Positions 21,905 to 35,738 are shown, counted from the first letter of the stretch. The stretch: 64,000 nt of DNA from Hofstenia miamia (GCA_900660155.1 CABFPE010000517.1:95107-159106); one strand, 5' to 3'. Notes: a model not told the origin generated them from the letters alone. Made by a program: numbers and translations.

Positions 21905-24394
21905 GGACAGAAAGTTTTTTATAAATTAAATGTATTCATATAATTCAAAATTTTTTAGGACTATAAATTTTCTTTCCAATACTGGGATAGGTATAATATT
22001 TTTACAAACAATATCAATATTGCTTTTTTGCTATAATCTTTTTCATCTCTTGTCAATTTCATCTTTTACTATACATGTATAATGAATAGTTGAGTCTACA
22101 ACGAGTTTCGACACCCCGCTGTTACATTTCAGTCTGTGTGCTTAGCCATTTAATCCATTTGTTAATTATTATACCCTGGTTTCACTCTTTTTTATCTGTT
22201 AGTGTAGGCACTTGCATTCAACCACTAAGAGCGGATTTTATTTTCGTGCTATTTGAACGAATGGAATTTTGTTTGTTTGGTTGGGAACAATATTTTTAAA
22301 ACTAATGTCCTTGGGTGTTTATAGCAGATAACAACTGCCCTGTCACAAATTCTTCAGTTTATTCTTTATTGCCTTTAATAGTTTTAAACTACTTTATTTT
22401 CCTCTCTCAGCGGAACGTCTTTCTACATTCTGTAATTAAGGTAATTTTTCAATATTAGCATTTATTTACAATGACTTTTCTTTAATAAATATACATTTGT
22501 CAAAGTTCTAAATTTCTTTTTTAAATATACTCTATTCTATTTAAAATATTGTATTCAACGTTGAGCATAACCTATTTTAGTATTCTTTTTTATAATTTGG
22601 GGAAAATTGTCAATGCATACGTAAAAATTCTGGGCAAATTCGTTTTTGTTTTATAAGAGCGTGTACATGTGGTTTTCATTTGGGATTTTCGGTATTCTTT
22701 GTCAGCAAGTACACTTTATATTTCGTTACACAAAGTTTTCCCTGGATCAAAATTTGTTTAGAAAATTGAAACATAATTGGTTAAATACATCTATTCCAAG
22801 GTTTTTGTTTCTAGTGGTAATTATGTAAATGCCTTCTCCAAAGCAATGTAAACTGATTGAGTTTATTTAATTATAACTATAAATTTTGTTTATACTCCCT
22901 TGGCCATAATCAGCTAAAAAAATATGAGGTGTTTTCGTAGTCTAATGAAAGAAATTTATTTCAAATGCATTTCGTCTGCTAAATAGAAAATATCTTTCTT
23001 AATAGCGCTTTAATCTTCTTTATTGATAGAATACTGTTATTCTTTTCACACTTGGCTATTTGCCTGAAGTTGTTTTTAACAATTACATGTTTTTCTGTGT
23101 GTCAATATTTGAGCACTCTTGTCAAAATATACAGTCTGACTGGGTTCCAATCCATTTAGACGTTCAGTCCCTCGACTTCTGAATAACCTGCTATCGCTGA
23201 AATGCTGCACTATCAAATTTCCCTCCATTTCACAATATAATTGTTCATTTTTTGAAAAACATAACGTAATGCGTTTTATGCGTTTCGCTTTCTCTGAAAA
23301 AATGAATAGATCTGTTATACCAAAATGTCAAAATTAGGCCAAAATTTAAAATTTCTCAATTAATCAAAATTCACCTTAGTGTCGATAAAATGATTTTAAA
23401 ATTTCGTCTGTGAAAGAAGATATCAAGTCTTTATTATAAATGAATTTTTATATGGGATTTATAATATTTTGCAATTGATTCTTTATAGGTTTAAAACTAA
23501 AATTTGTCGTGCAGTGGTGTGCATGGTATTGTTCAACATGGTGGTTGTAGTGGCAAATGTACAAATGTTCATGTTTGGAATTTATCACTGACCATTCATT
23601 CATTATGAAAGCATGTTATTATTAAACAGCAAAATCTAGGTTACTGGTATTATCTTGTCTTGAATTGTTTTACACAATGATTTGACATTAGCTTCGTGTA
23701 CTTATATTATAAGTCTTTTCTATCCTTTAAATGTGTTTTCCCCTGCGTTCGACTGACTCATTGTATGATGACTGTTTCTTGCGAAGCAGAGTGATACTGG
23801 ATACTGAACTGTTGAGTCGTTTGTGTTGTAATAAATATTAACGTTGTTTAGAACGTTTCTGGAGATTTGTAATTATTAGCAAAAGTATATTCACTGTTGG
23901 CAGGTGATACCTGTTTACACTGGAAAATTTGAATTGATCGATCAGTGGGTAGCTTTACTTTTAGCTACGCGTATGCTTTTAAATTAACTCATAGAAATCA
24001 TTCAAAGGGTTTTATTGTTTCAAAGATAACGTAACCATTAAATCAGTAGTTTGAAAGCCAATCAATCATTGAACGTGTAATCTAAAAATATACAATTGCG
24101 CTTAGAAAGAACATTTTGTGTTAGTAAGTGCCATAAATCATGTAAATCTAACATCAATGTTAATGTCGAGGGTGAATTGTTATTGCTCTGGTTGGGGTTA
24201 GAGTTTGAACTGCGGCGAATAAAATCAACCGTCTTACGATTTACCAAACTGATTGAAATATTGACTAAGGCTCTGTATTTCCTTTTCAAAGTAATAATAG
24301 GGGTAACTCCGGACAGCATAATGAGCTCTGGATAAAAGTACGATCCAAATAAATTTAAATAAATAATGTAAGGCTTTCAAATCTAAAACATGTA
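21905..24394. other. AT-rich interval, no gene recognised
   Basis: Short open segments at 22090-22299 and 22646-22828 have no recognisable domain. No repeat ends were found. Confidence 0.5.
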
Positions 24395-24402
24395 ATACAT
24401 TA

Positions 24403-24598
24403 AAGCGGATTTTACACGATGGGCTTTGTCCCGGGCTAAATGAACTATGCTAAGTGCTCTTTGGTATGCTGCACAATGAACTCATGCTCCGAGAGGAATT
24501 ATCCTGCAATTATCTCGCACGGGAGCAGATGCTACACAGAGTGCATTTAACTTAAGTGTTTTGCTCTAGCGCAAAAGCCCATCGTGTAGCATCCGCTT
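24403..24598. mobile_element. 196-bp miniature inverted-repeat element
   Basis: The ends are inverted copies: AAGCGGATTTTACACGATGG at the left and the complement of AAGCGGATGCTACACGATGG at the right, each continuing GCTTT, about 23 of 25 bases matching. The interior is GC-richer than the surroundings. Left flank ATACATTA and right flank ATATCATT(A) could be a decayed 8-9 bp target duplication, so hAT, Merlin or Mutator relatives are possible. No coding capacity. Confidence 0.8.
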
Positions 24599-24606
24599 AT
24601 ATCATT

Positions 24607-27600
24607 ACTGATATCCAATATTTGTTATGAATATGCAAACCCAAAGTTTTTTGAACGTTGGCCTTGAAATAACAACATCTGTATATACTGTATAAATTAA
24701 TGTCAGTATAATAAATTCATATGTTTAAACTGAAACACGATTTTAAATTGAATTTTCCAAATTATATGTCTCACTTCAGGTAAATTGCTGTGGCAGTTAT
24801 TGAAAAGGTGTCCGAGAAGCTTTTTCAGGCATTTTTGTTAAATTCAAAATAACCCACTAGTTTTGCCCTGTATTCGGTGTTTTGTTGGTGTATTTGTAAA
24901 TCTATTTTAGCCGAAACAGTATTTACAATTATGTGTCGAATCCTGCACTGGTTATTTAGCAAATTGCTAACCACCCATTCGTATATCAATATTTTTTATT
25001 ATTTCGAAAATATATAAAGGAAACTGTCTGTATTAATGATAACAGATTACAGGTCGCAGACAGTATAAAAACTTTTCGAATGTTCGACTTGCAAATTCTT
25101 AGCTCAAAAGATAAATTTGGCCTTTCGATAAATAGTGGAGGTTCTCATATAAATGTATGCAAAGTGTTACTACTATCTAGCCGCTCTTTACATATACTAA
25201 ACTTCTGTATCTATTAGTCAGTTATGCACCCAGGGTGTAGACAAGGGGACAACGGACCATGCCCTCCCCAATAGGAGCCGATTCCAATGCAAATGTGTCA
25301 TTCGTACGACCGTTTGCAGCAATTCTCAAAACGTAGTAATGGGTCTTCCTTAAAAATTGAAGAAAGGTACTGACATAAAGAAGATCACAGCAAGTTTGCA
25401 TACTCATTTATATAACATTGTTTACGAATATCCTTTCAACAATTCTTAGTGTGTGTAGTGATATGATATTACATGCATTTATAGAAATTCACGTGCACAT
25501 TTAAATTAGTGAATATCGGTCATGTGACGTCCAGCTCTTGTAGTGTTTTTCTACCTTCATTCTTACGTTTACAAATCATAATTTTGACTTTCACAATTTA
25601 TTATTTGTGCATTGCTTAAATCAAAGCTAGGTTATTCGTAATTTTATTGGAAATAACGTTGCGTCCTGGAACTGAACTGAATCGGTTTTTTGTTTTGTGG
25701 TTCTGTAATACAAGTGGAACATTAAAAACTTTTGGAACCGAAAAAATTATTTTTAGTTCGGAAACTATAACTAGCTAATATTATGAGTCAAAATATCAGT
25801 CTTTTAAGTCTAAGATATGAATAAAAACATTAGTTTCCTTCCAAAATGCATCAAACACAAAACAAGTTGATTTTTTATGTATGAACCAAATACTTATTGT
25901 GTTCTATCAATAATGTATGGTTCGTAATCCAGGACTAATTTTCATTTTCGGGGTTGTCTATGCTGTACTATCCACGAGCGTCGTGCAGTTTTAATATAGA
26001 TAGTAGGCCCTTAATGTTTTAGTTGTATCAAAATATATTTTAGTCTTTCTTAAAATGGTTAGAGACTCTATGTATAATTTTAGATCCATAGTTGATAGTC
26101 TTTTACTGTGCATATAATTTAAATTTGGGGAGAAATTTGTACACGAATATTAGTCCTTTTTACTAGCTCAGTATGCACCATATTTTAAAGCATTGATTTG
26201 TTAATTTAATAGTGCATATTGGTTTCATGGGATTTATTCGAAGCTTAATTTTCATACTGAAGGGCTTGAATTTAGGGTAAAAGTATTGTTATTCCTAATT
26301 TTATCTAAAACAAAGTATTATAATGTTGATTTGGTGGAAGAATTAATTACAACAGAAAAACTTGAAGTCTTGTAAATATTTCCTTGATTTCAACTATTTT
26401 ATTTTTACTATTGACGCTTCAATCATTAAGGAGTCGGAAAAAAGTTTTGCCTAAAGCTAAAAGTATCTAGTAAGTCTTGAAACTGGTTTTTAGGATCATT
26501 GTTCATTTTAACACCAACTACTTTTAACTATTTTGGCTATTTCAGCAACTTTAATAGTTGGCGACATATATACAAAATATATGCGAAATATACGTCTCTG
26601 ATAGCCATTCATATCGGCCTTTAGTATGCAAATCAAAAAAAAATTTACCCTACTTGAACTGAACTAGAATTAAATTTTTTGTCGAAATATTTTAGAACTG
26701 GAAGTGAGGATGTGATTTTATCAACAATCGGTAGGAAATTACATGGAAGTTTTATTCAAAGCCAGTATCCCATATTCAATCAATTTCTATATTTATATTT
26801 TTGATTGCTCACTCTTCCAACATATTTCTAGTTGGTTTGTTCGGAAAGAAACATTAAATATTTAATATTCGTACAAAGTTTAACAAATAAGCAATGGGGA
26901 TATTTTATATACGATTTTAACCACGTGCCAATAACATTCTTCCTTTGTGAGTTTATATTCCTCTAAATACTTTGCGGCATTTTGTTTCGCTTCAATACTA
27001 ATTAATTTTTCCACACATATTATATTCTTACCATGGTTTGCCATGTAAAATACACTTGTCTACATGCCCATTTTCAACTCTATCACGTATTTGTTAAATA
27101 TTTTTGAATTTATCTTACACATTAAATTATGGTTTCACATGTAAACACAAGACTTCGATTTCTTGCCCGTGTTTGGAAATGGTTTGATAGCTGTAAAAGT
27201 GAAATATTTAATAATTACTTTAGCAGTCTGAATGACTCATTGTTCTTTTGAGATGTTTTAGGTCACGTGATTTTATTACGTTTTCTTTTCCTTATTAAGT
27301 AAAAAATTTTTATTTTCTTTTTGTGAGTACCAACATGACTAAACTAAGACATTTCTTTCGTTTAGTTACAGTTTTCAATCTCAACATTACATATTATTTA
27401 ATGCAATTCAACATTTGAAACACAACGCGTGTCTTAGTGTGAGGTGGGAAATTATATATCATCTACAAGGGCGTATGCACCATCAATTGTGCTCAGTGAT
27501 CAATTGCGTGGTAATTCTCTCCATAATCTCAAAATGTTACAAAAATATTATATATAGACCGACAAAATATATGTTGGAAACCTGAAAGGGAGATATTCCC

Positions 27601-30600
27601 CTATCTCTCTTCTCTAGATACGTCAGTGATCATATAATAATATTCTTAGTATATATTTACATATAATCAGAGAACGGATTATAATTTGAGCACCTTTTCT
27701 GCTCATTCTCATTTTATATTCGATTAGTTCTTCGATTTTACATGATTTTGGTAAGCAGAAACTTCATTATGTTCTGGAGAGAAACGACGTCTTAAAGCAA
27801 CTTCAATGTGTTGTGGAAACACTGCAATTTGGGTCAACAATTCCAGTAGAATATCGGGCTTCTGAATGGTCTTCAACTGATTTGCTTCCGTCAAGGAAAC
27901 CCCAAATGTTGCCTGTGACGTTTAGCGTAGCTTTATTTTTGCTTTACAGCCTTCTAGGACAAATAATTTACATGTAGAACTATTTCGTATTTTTAGAAAG
28001 TATTTGACCTTCATAAATTGTGAAATTTCATTATTAGACAGAAATGGATCTTTACTACGATTTCATCAATGCCTGTTATTAATAATAGTGACCTTTTTTA
28101 AAATATTCAGTTTTTGTAATAAATGTTGTAATATTTTAAAATGTGTGAACTAGTGTCGATGATCATGAGATTAAGGGAATCGATAGTGAATGTCGGATCA
28201 ATCGAAGTTTGCGATATTAACACGCTTACTGTGTTTGTTTAAGATTGTTTGCAGATGACACACATTGGAGGCTAATTCACCACCCCGTGGTCATGGAACA
28301 TTTGACATGTATCTGCAGGGTTCTTGCAGTTGCTTCCTAGGGAGGAAGAATGTTGCACTTCTTATCAATGTTTACAATTTTATTACCTAAATATGTAATA
28401 ATTTGCGTTATAAATCACGTTTTATCCAATCACACTCCCTTCACATTATGCGTCACGCTTTGTTTAGTGTTAACTGTTCATTGATATTTGGGAATTATAA
28501 TCCTAGATCTATTTTTAAACTCAACTTCTCATTCATTTTTTCAACGTTAATCAAATTTAGTGGTACGCTTTTTTTACGCAAATATATATATATATATATA
28601 TATTTGAGACCTATTATCATTTAAGAATTATATGGAAGGTCCTAGATTTATTCAATTAATACCCTAAATTGTTTGATTTAAGACTTGCAGTTCTTTTTCG
28701 CTTAAGCCTTGTATCAGGTTGTGAAATCGACCAAATACTATCTACATTGCAGAAGACATTTCAAATATTTCATTTTTTATATTCTTAAAATGATTTCGAT
28801 TGTTATATCCGTAGTAACACCATTCAGTTTGGGTTTGAAGTTTTATCAAATATTTGAAGAAATCCTCTATTCTATTTAACTAATAACAAGCATGTTTATC
28901 GCCATAGAATTATAAAAATATCAATTCCAAGTAAACATAAACTTTGTTCGCTGTCATTTGGTCATGTAAATATTGTATGTAACCTTCAATGCAGTCAGTA
29001 TATTTCGACCTTATTCAGTGTAATGATTTCTTCTATTATTTAATAAATTGCAATCGACTCTTTTTTAAAAGAACAAGCGTAAGGAAGCAAGCATTGGTTT
29101 TAATTTCAATGGTTCGACTAGTAAAACACATATTTGAAATTTGACCCAATACTTCGAAAAGTTTAAATGGTAGTTCAAGTTAGAAATATATTCCAAATGT
29201 GTTCCTTCTAAATATGTAACATCATTCGACATTCCGATTTAAATAATGTATGTTAGAGAGTGTAAAAGTGCTAGTAACCCAGTTAATTTTAAAATAAATG
29301 TATAGGTTCATTTTATATAGTCTTAGTACAGCATGTCCAGTCCTCAGTTTTGAGAATAATGATTTAATCTCATATTTTCATGTGCAATCAATTCAATTAG
29401 TTCTCCTACAAACTCAATTTTAAACTATAAAATGAATATATTCCAGTTTTTTACTATAACTATACGCAGACATGATTAATCACACGGACTTACGTAATCA
29501 ATTTAAGATTTCTCAAAAAAGCTGTTTCTTAAAGTTAATAGGGCTCACATTCATTGTAATTTTGGCAGATTTCATGGGAATCGTACCCCACTCTAATGAA
29601 ATTGGAGTCATTGACCAAATACTTTAGAAATGGACATCATTGATTTTGCTATGGATAATCCATAACCTTAATATCATTTTAGAACATCTTTTAACATCTT
29701 AGAAATTTTTCAAAAATTGACTTGCCTTAATCATTAGTGCGTTGAAATTTCATTCATTCCGTTGTTTGCGGTAAAAAAGCATGCACATTACGGTTTTTGG
29801 TGAATTTTTCTCTATTTGGTAGCAGTACTTCCACAAAAAATGTGCCACACTAAGCTCTATTGTGTACCTCCTCGGCAGTGCAAACATTTCTTTCAGAAGT
29901 ATCAGTTTGATTTTGAGCTTTAAGCGGTTGGCAGATATTTAACCGTTTTAACTGTTTAAGACAATGTTAACCGGAAATTTTGAAAACCCAAATTTCCACC
30001 TTTTTATTTTTTGCTTAACTTTTGAGTTCCATTTGTAAAAATTTGCAGGTAAAACAGTCTGCGCATATTCATAAAAATGTTTTAATCATACGCCCCGCAG
30101 GTGTCATCATAGTTAACGAATCAGAGAAGTCCAATTTCTTTATTAAAAATACGAATTTGGAAGACTGGAAAATGTTTATTTTCTCCGAAAGCAAAGCACT
30201 TCTACAAATCGTGTTGTATTACGGGCATTCTTATGCACAATCTGAAGTTATTTCTTTATTGATTCAATCTTCTTGCGATAAAATATCTACATTTTTCCAA
30301 TATTTTTGTTGTATAAGCATTGAGATGCGCAGATAATTATTTACAAAAAATTCAACAATCATCTGGCAGATGCGTTTAGTAGCCTAACCGAAGCGCACGT
30401 GTACTTTATAACCAGGTTGAATACTTTGTTAGTACGCGATTCTGTTACAATAAATTCCCTTTGTTAAGGAGATTATACTTACTAATCTGCCAGAGACTTG
30501 GCTGTCTTATGATATTTAAGCTAGAACGTATTTGTTTGTTCCAGGTTTGATTATATTCGTGTCGACATTCAATATTACCTGTTGATAATTCTTTGCCGTA

Positions 30601-30784
30601 CATGAACTTTTTAAGTAATAAAATTTATTTTTATTTATTTTACAAATTGCAAGCCTTCAATCTATGTAACACTAAATTGTATGGTTTCGTGCACAAATTT
30701 CATCAAAAATAATTTAATTCGCTCGTTATTGGCTGTCCCAAATGAACATTGAAATGACAATGTAATAAATCGTGTTTTAGCGGA
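24607..30784. other. Long AT-rich interval, no gene recognised
   Basis: About 6.2 kb without a credible open frame or repeat pair. It contains an (AT)n run at 28582-28603. The 30022-30336 segment (104 codons, +) is open but matches nothing I know and has no coding-like context. Confidence 0.45.
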
Positions 30785-30792
30785 GTTGTACC

Positions 30793-31051
30793 CAGTGTTT
30801 TCGGTCCGAGCTCGACTTAAAATAATTTTTTCAAGAAAATTCTGAGTTCGATTGAGTTTTTGTAAAAGAAAAATATTTATTTTCAATTGATAAAGAAACT
30901 GACATTTGGAATAATTCAAATTTAATGGTGTTTTTGAGTGGATTTTCGATCGAGTTCGAGTATTGATGATTTCTTTTCCAAGTTTTTCCGATCGAGTTTT
31001 GCGAGCTCAATCGAGTTTGAATTCTTTACATTCCGAGTACTCGAAAGCTTG
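30793..31051. mobile_element. Possible hAT-type miniature with TTTCG/CTCG ends
   Basis: Left end CAGTGTTTTCGGTCCGAGCT and right end complement CAAGCTTTCGAGTACTCGG share TTTCG and a CTCG-rich subterminal pattern, with more TCGAGTTCGAG motifs inside. The expected 8-bp target duplication is not convincing (GTTGTACC against TCTTGTAT). Confidence 0.4.
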
Positions 31052-31059
31052 TCTTGTAT

Positions 31060-32710
31060 TTATGGTGTGCTAATATACTATTGCATGTGGTTTATACCCT
31101 AACTAAAAGCACTCAAGAAATTTAGATTGATCAAAGTATTGAAAGAAGTTTTAAGCATTTTTTACCTATACAACCATTATTGGGGATGGCTACAAAACAC
31201 TCTTGGTCAACAAATTTTTATAAACTTCTGTGTGCTACACTCATATCAATAGAATTATAGTTTAGCAACATTGGGTTTCATTTTAATCTAGGTACACTCA
31301 TGAAAAATATTTCTTATTTTTTGTTTCACACTCGTTATGAATCCCGCTTGATATTACATTAAATCCATTTAAAGAAACAATTGTACTTTTCAATGTGTCA
31401 ACATCAGTGGGTGAAAATTGAGCTATTCTCTCAAGGTCTACTCTCAAATGCGTTTCGCGTTTAATATTGACTTTTCAGCATTGCACTCTCTATGTCTCGT
31501 GGGTAATATTACAAAACTCTTTTAAAGCTCATTTTATATATTTTTTAATCACTCATATTTTTTAATTATAAGTGTTTATTTCAGATTTTTTACATTCTTA
31601 TTATTTCAAAACCTTTTTATCTCCAAAAAGAAGACTTTATGTCCATTCTTTTCCAATTTATAAACAGAGTATACTTTGTTTTTTAAGTAAGGTTTGATTG
31701 TTTGAGTTTTGTATGGTAGTTACATAACTCTTCCAATGTTGTTATATAACATGTATTCCATTACCATTTCCACAACCTTTTTTATAAATAATGAATTAAT
31801 TTACCATCTGCAATTTGTGGCTAATTACTTGCACTTTCTCATCAAATATGAAGTTATATTTAAATCTAGTTTAATTGAGTCGCGCAAATGCTTTTTCAAA
31901 TCTTCAAATATTTATCCATCTGTAAGTTGTAAACATCCAGAATGAAATATTTGACTTCTTTAGAGGAATAAAAATAGAAAACTCTAAGTTAGTACAAGCT
32001 GTTATATCATTACGCGATTAATAAATGGAATATTTCCATAAATATGGAATTTCCGTCCTTCTCTAAACAGATTTTGCTTTGTGTACCCTATATCCTGTAC
32101 CGGTGTGTGTGTTGGAAGGGTGTTTGAATTGATGTCTCATTGACCAGCCCACGTGCATCTAATTAGTGGGAATTTTTCCGGAGGATTGGAGAAGTGGGTG
32201 AATTTATTAGCTTTTATTGTGCTTAGAGTGCGTGTGAATGAATTCATTTGCTGGTACGTTGGAGTATTGAAGTTATTTATTAAATTGAGTTTTCTTTGAT
32301 ACAAAAGAATGTATTTCTAATATCGCCGAAGCTTTGTTTGATATTGCGGAACAGCTTTCTATAAAAAAGGTTTATCAATTATTCTCTTAATTTTTCTTTA
32401 TTTTTCAAATATTTTTCTCTATTTCTGCTTCCGTTATGTTTCACTAAATTTTGTTAATAAATTTCAAGGGAACATAGATCATGGCTTCATTATCAACATC
32501 ACCGATTTGCGTTCTTTGACTTCCACATTAAATTTAAGTTTTTTGTATTTAATTCTAATGTACTTACATTATATGTACACATATACGTGAAAAGCCACAA
32601 TAATTATTTTTATGCAAAAACTTACATTGCGCATTTGGAATAGGCGTCTAATTTCTTATATATAAGTTGTTTCATGTTGATGCAAAAAAAATTTTGTACC
32701 CTTATCCAGA
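31060..32710. other. AT-rich interval, no gene recognised
   Basis: Only short unremarkable open segments, such as 31709-31945. Confidence 0.5.
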
Positions 32711-32730
32711 TATATATATATATATATATA
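32711..32730. repeat. (TA)n run at left edge of the 875-bp element
   Basis: Ten TA units ending exactly where the inverted repeat begins. Confidence 0.9.
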
Positions 32731-33605
32731 TCCCTAGAAAAAGTTTGGAAAATTTGGCAAATAAATTCCAAATTAATGCCAAATGTTTTGATTTAGTTTG
32801 AAAATTCGTTCCAAAGATTTGGCAATTATTTGACAAATGTTTGGGAAATTTTCCAAATAATTTGCAAACTTTCCAAGAATTTGCCAAATATTTGGCAAAC
32901 TTTCCCAAAGATTTGGCAAATATTTGCCAAACTTTCCAAATTTTGGACTAAGTGAATTTTAAAGTATTTATGAAATATATTGGCCAATTACACTCATACA
33001 CTTATTCAAAGTATTTAACCTTCATCAACTTTAGTTTTTTTTAAACAGCAGTTGATCAAACTGCTTTCACAGGATACATTATAGTCATGGACTAATCTAA
33101 AGCAATCAACTGCCTACTAATTTGCAATAATGCATTGGCAGTCAACATCATAATTTCAAACTAATGCAACATTGAAAATTATACAAATTTTGCTTGTTTA
33201 TATTCCGCAGCAATGTGCTCAAAATTTTGGCAATGATGAATTATAACTTAAATATTTATTTAGATTAAAAAATTTAAGTATTTATAATTGTTAGATTTAA
33301 TAATAATTTCTTGTATAAATATAAAAAAGTGATAATACCTGTTTATAACTAGTACTAATTGTATATTGAAATGTTACATAAATTATTCTTAGATATATAA
33401 ATATTCTGATTGTTTATAATAGTAGTCAATCAAATTTTCGTACACCTTTATTTATTCAAATATGCTGTAAATTAATGAATATACAAATTGTACAAATTTG
33501 GATACTTTGGCAATTATTTGGCAAATATTTGGAATATTGTCATTTACAAAAATTATGCATTTTTATCAAAATATTTGCCAAATTTTCCAAACGTATTTAC
33601 TAGGA
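32731..33605. mobile_element. 875-bp inverted-repeat element with TTTGGCAAAT arrays
   Basis: The left end reads TCCCTAGAAAAAGTTTGGAA and then AATTTGGCAAATA. The right end, on the other strand, reads TCCTAGTAAATACGTTTGGA and then AAATTTGGCAAATA, so the termini are inverted copies with a small indel. Inside each end, TTTGGCAAAT or its complement recurs in both directions, several times in 32750-32945 and again in 33505-33590, giving local palindromes. Both ends abut (TA)n runs, fitting a TA-targeting superfamily such as Tc1/mariner. No transposase; the open frame at 32908-32702 is a product of the motif array. Confidence 0.75.
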
Positions 33606-33622
33606 TATATATATATATATAT
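33606..33622. repeat. (TA)n run at right edge of the 875-bp element
   Basis: The TA run begins exactly at the end of the right inverted repeat. Confidence 0.9.
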
Positions 33623-34162
33623 AAATTCAATTTCTTCCCATTCTATGCCTAGTTAAAAATATGCTGTTTTGAAATATTTGTAAACCTTGAATCGGAAACC
33701 ACTTAGTAAAAACTGATCGGTATTTGAGACCCCGGTTGTCAGGTTCTATTTATATAAGATTTTTGTCAGATCCCCTAACAAGTGTGCATGATACTCCAGT
33801 TGACTACTTTGGAATCTATGTTTAGAACTACTGTTTTATTTTGAGTTCGTTGTTTTAAAAGCATTTGTTCAATTGTAATGACATTTAAGATATTGTGTTA
33901 CAACTATCATCCGTTCTATATTATGCACAATTGTGTGCTGCTTTGATAATCACTGATCCTTGAATCTCGCGTTTTTAGATTCAAACCTCCAATTGCGTTT
34001 CATCACCGCTGTGCCCTCAGTCTGACAGTGCATTTACAATCTACAGGTATGCCCATTTTTACCCTGTATCGTTGTTTACTTAAAACATAGCCGCACCACT
34101 ATTAAACTAAACCACACTTGTTTCACGATTTCGATGATTACCGTAACAGTAAAGGGCCTTAG
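33623..34162. other. Interval without recognised feature
   Basis: No repeat ends or open frames of note. Confidence 0.5.
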
Positions 34163-34513
34163 CAGGCTTGTCAACTAGCCAAAGCTTTTAGGCCGGCTCG
34201 ATTCAACTCGTTTTGATTTTGAATACATGTATTTGCAGCTCGTCCAGGAGAACTTTTCATTAAGTTCTTTAAAAAAATTTAATAAACATTTAAAATAAGA
34301 CTATAATGAACAAAAAAATCTTATATCGAATGAAACAATAAGAATATTTTTTAAGATAGGATTAATAGCGTTTAAATTATGGGGGACTTATTATTGTAAT
34401 TTTGCCTGAATATCGAAAAGCATAACAATAAATTAGTTATGCTTAAGCAAGGCTCGTTTTGGACTTGTTGTATGTCAAATGCAGTGCTCAAACTCGCCTC
34501 ATTGACAAGTGTG
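34163..34513 (+). mobile_element. GAGCCG-family hAT-type miniature, copy A
   Basis: Starts CAGGCTTGTCAACTAGCC and ends with the complement of CACACTTGTCAATGAG, matching the ends of copies B and C (CAGACTTGTCAACGAGCCG). The right part (AAGGCTCGTTTTGGACTTGT, then TCAAATGCAGTGCTC) aligns to the right part of copy B. Flanks GGCCTTAG and AGCCTGAA match at only 5 of 8 positions, so the target duplication is weak. Confidence 0.7.
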
Positions 34514-35079
34514 AGCCTGAATTCTATATTTTATCCTTACTTCGGCATTTATAGTAATTGGATTTTAAAATCAACACTAAATTTATTCAACCATAATTTT
34601 TATCATAAAATTTTTAAAAAGCTACCACGCTTATAAATGAATTACGCGTGATATAATGCGTTCCAGCAGGGATTCCACTGAATATTTCGTTGTTTACACT
34701 TTCGCAAATCTCGCCTTCTATTTCAATAAGATGCTGCAGATGGCGTGGCCGTGTTTTAAGTAAGCCACGTCTGTATATAAACATTTTCATTTCCCGCTAT
34801 AATTGCATTTGATTTAGTAAATACTTCCACATTTTCGTTGATATACTCTCAGAAAATGATTTTCTATTGAAGAAATGTTGTAATTCATTTACTTATAGGG
34901 GTTTGCTAATTTTAAGAATTTCAACTGCGATGCAATGAATTTCGCTGTCTGACATTTGCACTTAGCTGTGAATTATAATGAACCCCTAGTTTATGCTGTG
35001 GTTATGAGATCGTGGGAATTTGCTGCCCTGCCAATTAGTTGTAATTTATTTTCTAAACGAATATGTCGTACATTGCGAT
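34514..35079. other. Interval without recognised feature
   Basis: Nothing recognised between two miniature elements. Confidence 0.5.
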
Positions 35080-35087
35080 GTCACCAT

Positions 35088-35467
35088 CAGTGTTGGAACC
35101 GTGTCGCCCCGTGCCATTTTTAAATAAATTTTCGTGCGAATGCCGTGCTCGTGTCCACATTAAAATTCTTATAAAATACAGTTGTTATTTTGATTTTCTA
35201 ACTATATAATCATTTGTATATTTAAATCATCGAAATTTTGTTTCTTGAACAATTTGTTAAACTATTGAAACAATTTGCACCGAAAACATTTCTTTCATAC
35301 AGGTTTAATTTAAGATGCCTTTTACATTTAACCAAAAATTTATAGATTTTCGTGCCGCGTCGGGCTCGTGCTTGAAATTTATTTTAAATTTCGTGCCGTT
35401 CTCATTCATAACTGCGTCTTTTCGTGCTGTGCTCGTGTTGAAAAATCAAGGCACGGTTCCAACACTG
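35088..35467. mobile_element. 380-bp hAT-type miniature with perfect 8-bp duplication
   Basis: Starts CAGTGTTGGAACCGTGTCG and ends with the complement of CAGTGTTGGAACCGTGCC. Both sides carry the identical 8-bp flank GTCACCAT (35080-35087 and 35468-35475), the hallmark of hAT insertion. Subterminal regions repeat CGTGCC and GTGCTCGTG, similar in style to the hAT transposon at 36972-39585. No open frame, so it depended on a transposase elsewhere. The perfect duplication implies it is younger than most neighbours. Confidence 0.92.
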
Positions 35468-35475
35468 GTCACCAT

Positions 35476-35738
35476 ACAGTTTCTGTCATGAGTTTCAAAG
35501 ACTAGATATTTTGATTCAAAAATAAATTTACAATCCAATTTTACTGTGAATTTGAAATTAATGTGGTTTTATCAGATGTTTAGTTTCCAACCCATGCACA
35601 TCTGCAGGAGCTTTCAGTAAATTCTGAAATAGTACACGTTTAATAAACTCGTATAAAATACGATCTGTTTTTTGTCGTTGCATTGTAAATTTATATTCAT
35701 AATCCATTTCCATAACAAGATATTTTCTATTATATGTA

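Noticed and set aside
25226-25407. 61-codon minus frame and GCATGGTCCGTTGTCCCC motif
   Set aside because: It resembles one terminus of a miniature element, but no partner or flank duplication was found and the frame has no domain.
32702-32908. 68-codon minus-strand frame rich in KFAK/GKF
   Set aside because: It is produced by the TTTGGCAAAT repeat array and the adjoining (TA)n run, not by a gene.
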